Source of the DNA: Brevundimonas pondensis
GTDB taxonomy: Bacteria > Pseudomonadota > Alphaproteobacteria > Caulobacterales > Caulobacteraceae
NCBI RefSeq assembly: GCF_017487345.1
Contig: NZ_CP062006.1
Location: forward strand, 3,086,001-3,150,000
Direction: 5' to 3'
DNA length: 64,000 nt
Position numbers and translations under genes: made by a program. The notes under the pieces are model-generated. The model was not told the origin of the DNA, ran no database searches, and saw nothing but the letters and a program-made list of their open reading frames with translations. Within the stretch, counting starts at the first letter, position 1, and each line of letters begins with the position of its first letter. This document shows positions 17,001 to 26,600 of this stretch, piece after piece.

Positions 17001-19514
17001 ATCCATGACGGGCGCTGACACGTCGTGCGTCAGAACCACGCTGTTGTTGCCGGCGTTCGACTCGGTCGTCGTCGTCGTCACCGAGGCTGTGTTGACGTGG
17101 CTGATCGGGAAGCCCGACGTGGCCCCGCCGAACGGGAATCGCGCCCTCACCTGCTGGCTGATCTGATAGGTCTGACCGCGGTTGATCGTCCCCATGTTGC
17201 AGACGATCTCGCCGGTCGTGTCGGTCTTGACGCAGGACGCGCCGCTCTTGGTCGTCGTCGGCGCACCGACCAGTTCAAACCGGGCCGGATCAATGACGTC
17301 CGTCACCACCACGCCGGCGGCCGGGTTCGGTCCCAGGCCGCGTACGCTGATGTTGTAGGTTGCGACCACCCCGACCTGCGCCGGGTTCGGCGCGATGGAC
17401 TTGGCGTTCAGCGTGATGTCGGTGATCGGCGCGATGTCATAGCTGGCCGTCGACTGGTTGTTCGCCAGATTGATCTCGGTCGTGTCAGGCGAGGCGACGC
17501 GGGCGACGTTGTTGAACAGGCCGCTCTCAACCGGCCGGCTGATGCGAACCACGGCGGTTTCGCTATCGCCCGCGGCCAGGTCGGTCACAGTCCAGCTGAT
17601 GCGGCCGTTCGACGCCGTATAGGCGGGCGCGCCCTGCGTGGCGGACTCCACGCCGAAACCGGTGACGAAGCCGCCGCCGTTGATGAAGTTGGGCAGGTCG
17701 TCGGTCACGACCACAGTGCGGGCTGGGTCGCCGCTCAGGTTGCGAACCGTAAAGCGGACATAGAAGGCGCCGTCGCCGACAGCGACCGGCAGGGCCGGCG
17801 TCTGCACCCAGGGTCCGGCGACGTTGAGGCTGACTTCCTTGACGATCTCCAGGTCAGCGGCGTTCGGCGTCGAGCGCGTGCCGGCCGTGGCGCAGTCGTT
17901 GCCGGCGTTGATGTCGGCAGGCGTGGCCGCCGAACCCCCGGTCACGCCCGTGCAGGCGCGATTGGTCAGGTCCAGGTCAATGCCGGTTCCAGCCAGGGTC
18001 TTCAGCGACAGCACGGCGCTCGCGCCGACCACCAGCGAACCTGGCCCGGACAGCTCACAGGTGATCTGCAGCCCGGACTGCGAACAGCTCCAGGGCGCGC
18101 CTGCGGAGACATAGGTCTCATCCGTCGTCACCGTGTCCACGATCCGCAGCGGATGAGCGGCATCATAGTTGAGGATGGACGGTCCGTTGTTGCGGACCGT
18201 AATGGTGCTGGTCATGACCTCGCCGGCGGCGACGGGGTTCGGCGCCTTGGTCTTGCCGATGCTCAGGTCCGAGCTCGGCACGGCGATGCGATAGCTGGCG
18301 CTGGCCGTGTCATTGCTCGGCGTGGGGTCCGTGACGCCGGCCGGCGGCGTGACCTTGGCCGTATTGACGACAGACCCGCTGGTCGCGGCGATAGCCGTTA
18401 CGGGAATGACAAAATTCTGGCTCTGTCCGACAGACAGGCTGCCCGCGGCGCACGTGACCGTCTGGCCCACGGCCGAACACCCGGCCGGCAGGACGCCGAT
18501 CGTGAACTCGGGCGCGATCTCATCAACAATGAGCGCACCGGACACGGTCAAAGGTCCAGTGTTGAGAATGGTCAGGGTGATGTTGGCGCTGTCGCCCTGG
18601 ATGATGGTCGGCGGCATGGATTTCTGCGCCGCCAGATCCGCCCCCGGCTCGATCGTCGTCACCACGGGCGCAGCGGTGTTGTTATCCGGGTCCGGATCGA
18701 GAACCATCGGACTGGTCAGGCCGACAAAGGCGTTGTTGGTGATGGTGCCGCCGCTGGCGAGAACCCGCCCCGCCACCGTGACCGGCGGCAAGGCGCCGAC
18801 CACGCTCGGCCCATTATAGTTACAAACCACCACCCCGCCGGAATGGGCGCAGCTCCACTGGCTGCCGCTGGCCGAGGCGAATTGGAAATCGCTCGCCGCA
18901 GGCAGATTGTCGGTCAGACGAATGGCGCCGGTCGCGTCGGGACCGGCGTTCATGACGTTCAGCGTATAGGTCAGGAGCCCGCCGCCGGGGATGGAGTTGT
19001 CTGGCTCCCCGTCATCCTTGATCACCGACAAGTCGGCGCCGGCCTGAACAGCAGGAGCGACCTGCAGAGCGTTATTGGCCGGGTTGCTGTCGACATTGGT
19101 CGGACTGGAAATCGTCGCCGTCGTGTTGCGCGATCCCGTCGCCACGGCGTCGGCGGTGTAGCCGAAGCTGAAGTCGCCGGCCGTCAGGGCCGGCAGGGCG
19201 CACGTCAGCGCCTGGCTGCCCGCCGCTCCTGACAGGGTGCAATAGGCAGGGAAGGCGCCCGGCTGAACTGAAAAGTGCGAGGGAACCGCGACGGTCACCA
19301 CGGCGTCATTGACCGAACCCGGACCGTTGTTGGTCACACGAATGGTGAAGCTCGTCTGCGCCCCGTTCGCCACCGGGTCAGGCGACCAGGTGTAGTCCGA
19401 GACCTGCAGGTCGGCCGCCGCCGCGACGCCCGCCGCGCCGACGATCGCCAGGGGCGCCATGATCTGCGCCATGCGCAGCGCCACGCGCTTGAATGAGTTC
19501 AGCAGTTTCAACAC
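11061..19514 (-). CDS. Giant DUF11 / SdrD B-like repeat surface protein
   Basis: Exported 2817-aa repeat protein. It starts at GTG 19514 with GGGAGG eight bases upstream and has a signal peptide ending AGVAAAA (about residue 34). Residues about 35-1140 hold eight DUF11-type beta-sandwich repeats, each opening with a form of DLxxxK and containing NNGP or NAGP. Residues about 1145-2290 hold ten SdrD B-like domains with VYxDxNxDGxRxxGE calcium loops and GSYxFxxLPxGxYxxxETQP ends. A ninth DUF11-type repeat is near 2500, another SdrD-B-like module near 2620 (VFDDRNGNGVQDDGE), and the C-terminus is helical and charged with no LPxTG. SdrD-B and DUF11 modules are known as stalks of adhesins. In this Gram-negative setting the coupled barrel gene downstream suggests outer-membrane anchoring. 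It could instead be a structural envelope fibre. Confidence 0.85.
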   Translation of the reverse strand: MLKLLNSFKRVALRMAQIMAPLAIVGAAGVAAAADLQVSDYTWSPDPVANGAQTSFTIRVTNNGPGSVNDAVVTVAVPSHFSVQPGAFPAYCTLSGAAGSQALTCALPALTAGDFSFGYTADAVATGSRNTTATISSPTNVDSNPANNALQVAPAVQAGADLSVIKDDGEPDNSIPGGGLLTYTLNVMNAGPDATGAIRLTDNLPAASDFQFASASGSQWSCAHSGGVVVCNYNGPSVVGALPPVTVAGRVLASGGTITNNAFVGLTSPMVLDPDPDNNTAAPVVTTIEPGADLAAQKSMPPTIIQGDSANITLTILNTGPLTVSGALIVDEIAPEFTIGVLPAGCSAVGQTVTCAAGSLSVGQSQNFVIPVTAIAATSGSVVNTAKVTPPAGVTDPTPSNDTASASYRIAVPSSDLSIGKTKAPNPVAAGEVMTSTITVRNNGPSILNYDAAHPLRIVDTVTTDETYVSAGAPWSCSQSGLQITCELSGPGSLVVGASAVLSLKTLAGTGIDLDLTNRACTGVTGGSAATPADINAGNDCATAGTRSTPNAADLEIVKEVSLNVAGPWVQTPALPVAVGDGAFYVRFTVRNLSGDPARTVVVTDDLPNFINGGGFVTGFGVESATQGAPAYTASNGRISWTVTDLAAGDSETAVVRISRPVESGLFNNVARVASPDTTEINLANNQSTASYDIAPITDITLNAKSIAPNPAQVGVVATYNISVRGLGPNPAAGVVVTDVIDPARFELVGAPTTTKSGASCVKTDTTGEIVCNMGTINRGQTYQISQQVRARFPFGGATSGFPISHVNTASVTTTTTESNAGNNSVVLTHDVSAPVMDLAITKQEPSAAFDPMPFGSELVYDLRASNFGPSRAGNIVITDIPAPPAGYTMSLSRFEVNPVGANSGLTLYTPPAPTCVTVGANIECRLHGSDPALNYLDDRRQVIFRLYMAVTGPAPTGSMTFSNGAEIVSLEQDNTTVSQADSQLANNTAVQTTTVLPATDLEVVSKTRVTPSPVQINQPVEYRIVVRNNGVSPTTQVRVTDQLPTGWARVGGETFTVSGGASVSAMNCSGTGAILCVLDGVFPGNGDAVTLTLFAKAAYPYAGALNADLTNTASIAPGRDGDGVEISRDTNPANNSKTETTRVAQSSIAGTVYRDDNLNDVIDSGEGMAGVRLTLTGTDAFGNAITARTTDTVAGGAFVFDRLPAGVYQVVETQPASVFDRNETAGTAGGDVNNAAYGSAAAANTISNINLPAVTAATGYLFQEIGAARVSGYIYRDLNNNGARETGETGFAPADFASTPHVRLTGADYAGGALNLTAAVDASGRYVFNTIPPSGAVEYTVTQLVQPNGASDGLDANGAGAVVAGSRGRPAPEGFGIGLVAPAADLTERNFGELPTSTLGGMVFLDPNADATRAPTETTGLAGAIVRLTGTNDLGQVVDCAVTTTATGLYSFPKAADASPVCQVLRPGDYQLAITPAPGLTHTGAYVGALGGASNGVTGPNAASPGLTAVSISDIIVAAGSTASNYDFGGTGQGLSGYVYVDRNASGVRDAGEAGIPGVTMALSGVTANGQNICDLANCTAVTDATGGFIFLGVPGSDAAGYTLTEQAQNTAPLSNFFDGQEGVGSVGGLAGNDVISGIVLPTGALGANYAFGELPGSLAGGVFIDANDDGVRQATETAVAGVIVTLSGVTADGQDICAWRAALDPAQTCTVTTGVDGSYRFDDLPKGTYALTESQPTQFADGREGVGSIGGVAPNTVFDASQAANAITGINLGAGQKGVDYVFGERAVVITGTVYKDPQRDGVNGGGEPPVPGVTIELVRGGVVIATTTTGPDGSYSFVDLPGGDYTIREIQPDGYGSSTPNEVTVNLTPGVAQVVDFGETVSSMAGHVFVDASNDGVRQSGEAGIESVLVTLTGVDAAGNPVTRTATTDATGEWFIDDLLSGDYQLVETQPEGYADGLDSAGSVGGTVEANADRIHGIALPAGVDAIDYAFGERGQGLGGKVYVDVNLDGSNGPEDRPLANVVVELRKPSGEPVATTTTGPDGSYSFGDIRGGDYVVVEIQPEGYGEGPENPTNRVPVTIRPDQTPPTVNFGERTGSLAGLTYNDTNNNGVHDANEPVIGGVALTLTGADARGETVTRTVVSGPDGSYRFTDLPGGTYEVMETQPDGYDDGLDTPGTSGGASDGGDSISGIVLAPAAEATGYLFGERGADAAISGSVWMDADHDRARGAGETPQGDWTVELFLNDVLMDTVRTGADGGYAFTGVAPGSGYAVRFRHPQNNAVYGGARPNETGAAFVDGVVSASNAGGGTLKNRELTGITLQPGATVPQQSLPLDPWGVVYDAVRRTPVPGATVQITGPAGFDPALHLLGGAGNVRQITDALGLYQFQLMASAPAGAYSLSVTPPNGAYNPNQPSTIIPPCAGPLTVNATPDPMLVSTSNGPPPLGTADGCLTGVMTTGYVLNFNLTPGVSANVVNNNIPLDPILEGAIEVTKTTPMVNVVRGGLVPYVITARNTLAGTLTGLTLTDRLPAGFRYRESSARIDGVAVEPIQNGRLLTWNDLTFAAGETKRVELILVVGSGVVEGEHTNVAFAVNPIVDQVISNLAEATVRMIPDPDFDCTDILGKVFDDRNGNGVQDDGEPGLPGVRLATARGLLITTDAEGRYHITCPMIPNEDRGSNFIVKLDDRTLPTGYRVTSGNPETVRLTRGKFARLNFGAGLHRVVRLDLNGAAFDGEVLREEFEQQFEGLIATLAERPSVLRLAYASQGEGADLIKDRVAQIRRRLQDRWNDERGRYRLVVEEETVVLSTPHEGGVQ

Positions 19515-20006
19515 GTCTCGAGCCTCCCTTTCGACGAAGGTCCGGGAGCACTCAGACGTCCTGCAGGTTCACGCGGGCCCCATGGGAACCCGGCTTGCGG
19601 ACAGGCTTTCGCTTGCCCCGCCTTGCTGACGCACATCGCCCCCGACAGGTCGAATGAAGGCGTCCATTAGCCGCGAGGGAAGCTTATAGCTACGCTCAGA
19701 TTGTAACTAAGTATATGATTTTACTCGTATTTACATTCAAAAATCAATGACGCTTCACTATTGGCGACGCCTCGTCGCATCGCTCATTCTGCCAGTCCCG
19801 AGAAGAGCCCATGATCATGGCCGCCCCCGCCATCGCGGCGCTGAAGCCCTGGCCCCTGATCAGGTCGAAAGGCAGGAAGGCGGCTATCTGAGCGCCGCCT
19901 ATACGGAACAGCGCAGCGAATACGGCCTGCCCGGCCACAGCCACGGATACGAGTCCTGCCAGCCGCACGCCTCGAGCCTGCACTGCGCCGGCCACGACCA
20001 GCCGGG
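19515..20006. other. Promoter-bearing intergenic region upstream of the giant surface protein
   Basis: About 490 bases without a convincing gene. Positions 19680-19745 are strongly AT-rich for this genome (stretches such as attgtaactaagtatatg) and probably hold the minus-strand promoter of the surface-protein operon. An 83-aa minus-strand reading frame across 19744-19995 has hydrophobic runs but no recognisable family and is not called. Confidence 0.5.
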
Positions 20007-20231
20007 GCCTATTGGCGGCTGGCGAGCGACCTGCAGCAAGCCCTGGAGGGCGACACTGGCGAAGATCTACGCGCCGAACTGCACCAGTTGATCGACAGTG
20101 TGGACTTGATCCCGTTGGAACGCCTGGGCAAGTTCCAGCTGGAGGTTCACGGCAGCCTGGCGGCGCAGCAGGCGCTGGGTGGAGCGGCAGACGACAAAAA
20201 GCCCCGCGGCGAGTGGCAGCGGGGCTTTTGA
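20007..20231 (+). pseudogene. C-terminal remnant of a second serine recombinase
   Basis: The plus strand reads AYWRLASDLQQALEGDTGED, then LRAELHQLIDSVDLIPLE, then GKFQLEVHGSLAA. This is the typical end of a large serine recombinase (YRRLxxDLxxAL, then a RxLIxxVxLxP segment). It continues into QQALGGAADDKKPR, the tail also seen at 7278, and stops inside the terminator. The N-terminal four fifths of the gene are missing. Confidence 0.8.
20196..20229 (-). terminator. Strong bidirectional rho-independent terminator
   Basis: AAAAGCCCCGC pairs perfectly with GCGGGGCTTTT (11-bp stem, 11-base loop) and has A/T tracts on both sides, so it can stop transcription in both directions. On the minus strand it directly follows a tRNA-fMet 3'-end fragment, as an rRNA-operon terminator would. 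Homologous to 7258-7290. Confidence 0.8.
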
Positions 20232-20236
20232 TGTTT

Positions 20237-20248
20237 GGGTGCGGGAGC
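20237..20248 (-). other. Short tRNA-fMet 3'-end fragment, attachment-site-like
   Basis: Twelve bases (gggtgcgggagc) equal 61115-61126 at the 3' end of tRNA-fMet. The six bases before it (gatgtt plus tt overlap) are also shared with the site at 7299. On its own 12 bp is weak; its position beside the terminator and recombinase remnant supports it. Confidence 0.5.
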
Positions 20249-20333
20249 CCGCACCGCTCACCATAGCATCATCGGCACGATGGATATTCCCGCCTAGTCG
20301 CGACGCACAACTGAGACATTACATTCGCCACAC

Positions 20334-20420
20334 CTAGGCGTCACATCGCGGGCCGTCCTCCGTGGTCGTGAAGCTGATGCTCAACTTGTGAACATCGAGT
20401 CCGACAAAGACCGTGCCCAT
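20334..20420 (-). pseudogene. N-terminal fragment of an IS110-family transposase
   Basis: From ATG 20420 the minus strand encodes MGTVFVGLDVHKLSISF and stops after 28 residues. VFVGLDVHK is the conserved start of IS110-type DEDD transposases, including the first catalytic Asp. Nothing of the remaining protein (about 300 aa) is present. The rest of 20249-20614 shows no other feature. Confidence 0.7.
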
Positions 20421-20614
20421 CCCTTTCTCCTCGACGCTGCTGAAGGCTGCAGCACCCAGCGCCAGACCGGACGAGTGAAAGGACATACGGACTTAGGCGT
20501 CGAGCTCATAGATTAACGGCACAGAAAATAAATCTGCTTCGTACGAGTCCGCTCGCCAGCCTCAGAGCTGACGAGCGGTAGCCTAATTCAAACGATCATT
20601 CTTACAAAATCACC

Positions 20615-23600
20615 CTAGGCTAACAAATAATCACTCCACGGCGCTTCTAGACGATCAATTGAAGTCGGCACTTGGAAACCATCCATTGCGGATACCGCCT
20701 CTGGATTCCCGAACATCATATTGGCAACGCTGCCGCTAGGATTTGAAAGCGCCAGCGCATCCTCAACCGTCATCCAGATTTCGTCTTCGACAAAATACAG
20801 AGCCTCCACACCCATCAGGGTATCTACCCCCTCGCCACCCGCCAAATCAGAAATCCGGATTGAACCATCTTCGTTCAGCGAGAAACTGAAATTCGAGGAC
20901 AGGCCATAATAGTTGGCTTGATCATAGCCCTCGCCGCCATAGAGGAAATCATCACCACCTCTGCCAATCAGCGTATCATCTCCCCCCAACCCGTAGAGAT
21001 GGTCCGAGTTGGATGTCCCCCCGATCCATGCATCGGCCCCGCCGGTCCCGTAATCGCCCACCAGCGATGACAGAGCGCGCCATTGCTGGCTTCCCGAGAA
21101 GTACACGGCCTCCATGTCAACCAGCGTATCGGTTCCCTCAACACCGGTCGTATCTGTGACGATCACAGCCCCGTCTGAACGTCGAACGAAGGTAAAATCG
21201 CTGAGATTGCCCTGATAGTTCGCCTGATCTGTACCCAGTCCGCCATCCAGAAGGTCATCGCCAGCGCTGCTAACCAAAGTGTCATTGCCCGCCAAGCCGA
21301 AGATCGAGTCAGCCCCGCCAGTGCCTGTAAGCCAAGCGTCAGCCCCCTCGGTTCCATACGCAGCAACGAGGGAGGACATGTTACGCCACGCCTGGCTGCC
21401 CGAAAAATAGGCAGCTTCAACGCTGAAGAGCGTATCGACACCTTCGGCGCCAGTACTGTCCGTCACGATCACCGCACCGTCTGACCGACGCGCGAACACA
21501 AAATTCTCGATGTTCCCGGCGTAGTTCGCCTGATCAAATCCTGCCCCGCCATCAAGAACATCATTTCCAGCGCGGCCAACCATGACATCATCGCCCGCAA
21601 GGCCGTAAATTCGATCATTGCCGCCGCCCCCCACGAGGCTGGCGTCGTCAGCCTCGGTTCCAAATAGCCCAACAAGCTCAGAGAGACTGACGAGCCTCTG
21701 TTCGCCATTAAAGTAGAGCGCCTCTACGTTGACCAGCGTGTCGACCCCTTCCGATCCGCTGACCGATGCAACGGTTACGGAGCCATCAGAATTACGAGTG
21801 GCGGTATAGTCACCGGAACTTCCCGAGTAGACGGCGACATCTGTCCCCTCCCCTCCATCGATGAAGTCATCCCCAGCGCCCCCACCAAGGCTGTCGTTGC
21901 CAGCAAGGCCGTAGAGGAAATCATTCCTGGCAGTGCCTTCCAACCAGGCGTCCGACAGGTTCGAGCCGTAGTCGGCAACGAGGTCGTGAAGATTGTAGAC
22001 ATCGCTGGCGCCCGAAAATTGAACCTTCTCAATATCAGACACGGTCATTGTGCCTGACGTGACAAGGTTCCGAATGACTACGCCGCCATCCGCCATACGA
22101 CGAAACTCATAGTCCGCCGACCCGCCTGCAAGAATAATGAGATCCGAGCCAGCTCGACCATCCAGCCAGTCATGACCGCCGGATTCAACAAAGACTTGAT
22201 CGCCTTCATCCCCCATGAGCCAGTCGTCAGCTTCTGAACCCGTCATAGGTTCGTCGGCAGCATCGCGCTCCGCCTCGTCCTCAAGGATCCTGTCTTCCAT
22301 CTGTTCCCAGGTCCAGACGGTTCCGTCAGCGAAGCGAAGCTCCTCAATGCCATCGCCAGCAAACTGCCGGCGAATGGTAAGGACAAGCCCGCCCTCTCCC
22401 TCCACCTGCACGATGATATCTTCTGGGTCGTCCGGGCCTCTCTCTAAGATGACGTTGTTCGGCAAAATCCGTGCGCCGAACTCAACAACGTCGAAGCCTC
22501 CTGCATCGGAAATGACGTCATTCCCATCACCAAGGTTGACACGATAGACATCATTGCCCGCCCCACCGGAAAGCAGGTCGTCTCCAACTCCGCCCTCCAG
22601 GACGCCGCCGCCGTCATCAGTACCAACCTCATCATCACCGCTGGTGTCTCGGACAACATCGCTAAGGGCCTCCCTCAGCAGCACAGCCCCGTCGGCAAAC
22701 ACAAACCTGTCTACGCCATATAGCGGAGGCTCGCCGTCCTCGGTGAGCGATACGTAGAATCCACGAACAAGGACACTGCTGCCGTCGCTTGTTGTGACTA
22801 GCAGATCGTCCCCATGATTGACCCGCAGGAATGTGACATCCGAACGGAGATGGTGCTCAAAGCGGACGGTATCCATTTCGAACTCAGGAGCGAGATCAAT
22901 CCCCGCTCTGCCCCCCCGCTCGATGACCACATCGTTCCCGAAGTCGGCACCGAAGACGTAATTATCCTCGCCAAACTCCCCAGCAAGCACATCGTCGCCG
23001 AGGCCGCCGACCAGGTTCTCATCGTTGTAGCCGGCACCGACAATGACATCGTTCCCAGACGAACTCTCGAGAAAACGATCAGAAAGCGAAATGGCCGTGT
23101 AAACAACGCCCCCGATATCGAATTTCAGATCGAAGGCACCAAGATCAATATCGATCCTGTCCCGCGTCCCTTTGATCATGACTTGATAAATTACCTTATC
23201 CTCGCCCTCAACAAATTGCCGCCGGAACAGCAGATCATCGAGCTCCAGACCATCCTGGATGGAAACAACAAGCGACTGAATGCCGTTCCCCTCTACAAAT
23301 TTATCTACCCCGTACCCTCGACCAAAGACGACTGTGTCATTCCCGCCTTGACCATAAATAAGGTCATCACCGGCCCCGGGATCAAAGCTGTTGTCAAACG
23401 CATCGCCTCCCAGGAAGTCATTGCCGGACGTACCTCCAGATTCCATCGCTCGCGCGTTGAGATCATCCTTGCCCCAAACAATGCCGTCAGCAAAAGTTAC
23501 CTGTACCCTATCCGCCTCATAAGAATAACCCCAATCAGAACTATCACCCCAGTTCGCAAGTGTCAGCGATCCGAAATTACTAGAAATAATCAGACTTACG

Positions 23601-26600
23601 GTACCGTCGCTCGACAGCTCCTGACGCACCGCTACATGTGATGGGTTAAGATCATCAAGATAAATATGATAATCACCCCCAGAAGAGGATATCATATCAT
23701 CGCCGAATTCACCCTCAAAGCGCGCCACAACTAGGGAGCCGCCACGGAACTCATCGTTACCGGAACTAGAATTTACGACGACATCGACGTTAGGTAAATC
23801 AACGATATCGTCCCCTGACGTCAACTGAGACGCTAAAATCAGGCTCGCAATTTCGGACGATGAATACGAACGATCACCGAACACAAAGTTCTCGACTTGA
23901 GAAATATCCTCCACCTCAAGGACATCCTCGGAGCCATTCAGCGCGAACCGTACCTTTCGGGCCCAAACCAGTTCCATGCTGAAATCAGCAATACCGAGCC
24001 CGTCACCGAAGCGGATCGTATCCGCGTCTCTCGTCCAATCTTCTTCAACGACAACGACACCATCGCCGCGGCCAAACAAATAGGTGTCGCTTCCACTCCC
24101 ACCTGACAATACGTCGCGCCCACCACCACCAGACAGCGTGTCCGAGCCAGCGCCGCCAAAGACAACGTCGTCGCCCGAGGCGCCAGAAAGCACGTCGGCG
24201 CCCCCACCCCCAACAACGATTCCGCCAGTCTCAGGCGCTACGCGAAGTTTCTGGGAAATATAGTCCCAAGTCCACGTCCCGCCCTCTGCAAAACTGACAC
24301 CGTCAAAGGATCTATAATACGGCCTTTGACCCCAAGAATTAGAAATCGATCCAAAGAAGTCTTCCAGGACTATACGATCAGCCCCATGAACGAAGACGAT
24401 ATTCCGACCTTCAACCATAACACTAGTCGCCGCAGCCATAACGCCTTGACCGAACTCAATGGTCCGCCCATCGCCATAGAAATCGCGCACAGTGTCATGG
24501 CCATCGCCACTAGCGAACTGGACGGCCACCGACTCTCCTCGCGCGGCAACGAGGACGTCGTTACCTAGACCGCCGCGCAGATCATTATGTCCATAACCTA
24601 TTGAAGAGATAAAATCCGCACCATCTGTTCCAGCCTGTTCAAGAACAGCGGAAACAACGAACCTGTCATCAACGGACGATCCATCGGCGAACTTCAGCAC
24701 GAGGGGCGAAGCGCCGGACCAGTGGTTGAAATACCCCTCAAATGTTAGCGAATCTGACGTATTGGCTATAGAAATTACTAGATCAGATCCGTCACGGACG
24801 TAGGAAAGATCGGATTTGGAAATCGCCCCCTTGAACTGAACGGTCTCGGCTCCGACTAAGACGTCATTTCCTGATCCAACACCAAACCCATAGATGTTAT
24901 CCCGCGCAGCGTAGAACTTGTCGTTGCCGCTCCCAAGATCAAATTCCCGTCGGACAAACCCAACGCCATATCGAACATCATCACCAGATGTGCCAACCAA
25001 CAATGAATTGAGAATTTGATCCTGAGTTAATACCAATCCATCAGCAAATTTGTAGCTTTCCACACGACTTGAATATTGAAAATTTCGCTCAGCTGTAAAC
25101 GCTTCGTAGATCTGCAGTTCATCTCCCGTCGCGCTCAACCTCACCCGCAGCGAGGGACTGCCGTCCGCTATCCACTCAACATCGGCAAGGGACACCCCTG
25201 CGCCAAACTCAATCGTATCCTGGCCGCCCAGGTCGCTAACAATGTCCTTCCCTGAGCCTATACCGAAAACATAGACGTCGTCGCCAGCTCCGCCTTCAAG
25301 AACGTCCGCGCCGGCGCCGCCATCCAACCTGTCGTTTCCGTTCGTCCCGTACAGAATATCATCCCCGGGTGTTCCTCCAGCTGGAACAATTAGACCCTCG
25401 AACTGCAGCGCTCCGAGCTCCGTCCCGTCAGAGAATACGAATTTTTCGACGCGGGCATTAACGCTAGAGAAATGACCATGGACGGTCAGCGTATCTGATG
25501 TGCCCTTGATTTGTATAATTAGGTCTTGCCCGCTCCAACCGCCGACACTCACATGAAGATCGTCAACGCTGACACCTTCCCCAAACCGAACAACGTCAAC
25601 ACCGGAACTCTCTACGACAACGTCTTTCCCGTACCCCCTGGCAAACACATAAGTATCGTCGCCCTCTTCGCCCATGAGGCGATCATTTCCGGCGCCGCCA
25701 TCCAAAATATCGTCAAGCTCTGTTCCCGACAAAGCGTCATCGCCAGCCGATGCACGCCGCAACAGCGCGTCAATCCCGGCAGAATCCAAAACGACCCCAT
25801 CGGCGAATTTGAACGTCTCAATACGTCCATCGTTGAAGAAATTTTTGATGCTGAGCTTGTCGCTTGTCCCCGTGAGGCGAACAATCAAATCTGCCCCTTC
25901 ACGACTAAGCCGCAGGGCATCCGGTGTCACACCGGACTTGAATATGACGGTGTCCATACCGCCAGTATCCTGAATGCGATCCTGACCTGACCCGACGCCA
26001 AACTGATAGGCGTGGCCGGCGCCATCCCCCCAGATCTCATCGTTTCCGCCAAGACCATCGATGCCGGCGGGACTATCGTTAGCAATCAGGAAGTCACGAC
26101 CCGTCGTCGGCGTGAGGCGTCCGATAATATCTTTGGCCGTCATCAATGACCCGTCAGAGAAACGAATTTCTGCAAGCCCAGACTGGGGATTGAGGAAATA
26201 GTCTCTCAAGATGATATTGCTACCCGAACCGTTCGGATCGATCACTCGGACGCGAAGATCGCTGCTTCCTACCTTTGAAAAAGCAAGATCCCCAGCCCTT
26301 ACGTCATCGAGGAAGACAAATATGCTGGCCTCAGTGTTAGGTTGGACAAAATTGTTGTTAGTTTCGGTAGCACCGGACCCACGATCAACCACGACGTCCG
26401 AACCGCTAGAACGCGTAAACAAGTAGACATCTCGGCCCGCCTTGCCTTCCAGGAGATCGTTTCCTGCGCCACCAAAAAGAACATCAACGCCATTAGAGCT
26501 TGGGTTGGACTGGCGGCCCACCAGAGTATCGCTCCCCGCGCCTCCAATCAGAAGGAGTTCTCGAATTTCGGCCCCATCGTAGCTAAAGAGGGTCGAGTAG

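Noticed and set aside
12408..19232. Long plus-strand frames of 1536 and 735 aa across the giant surface protein
   Set aside because: Antisense shadows of repetitive DUF11/SdrD-B coding sequence.
20780..22170. Regular repeats considered as a CRISPR array
   Set aside because: Unit length about 306 bp and in-frame with the RTX gene; no short repeat-spacer pattern. No CRISPR array was seen anywhere in the window.
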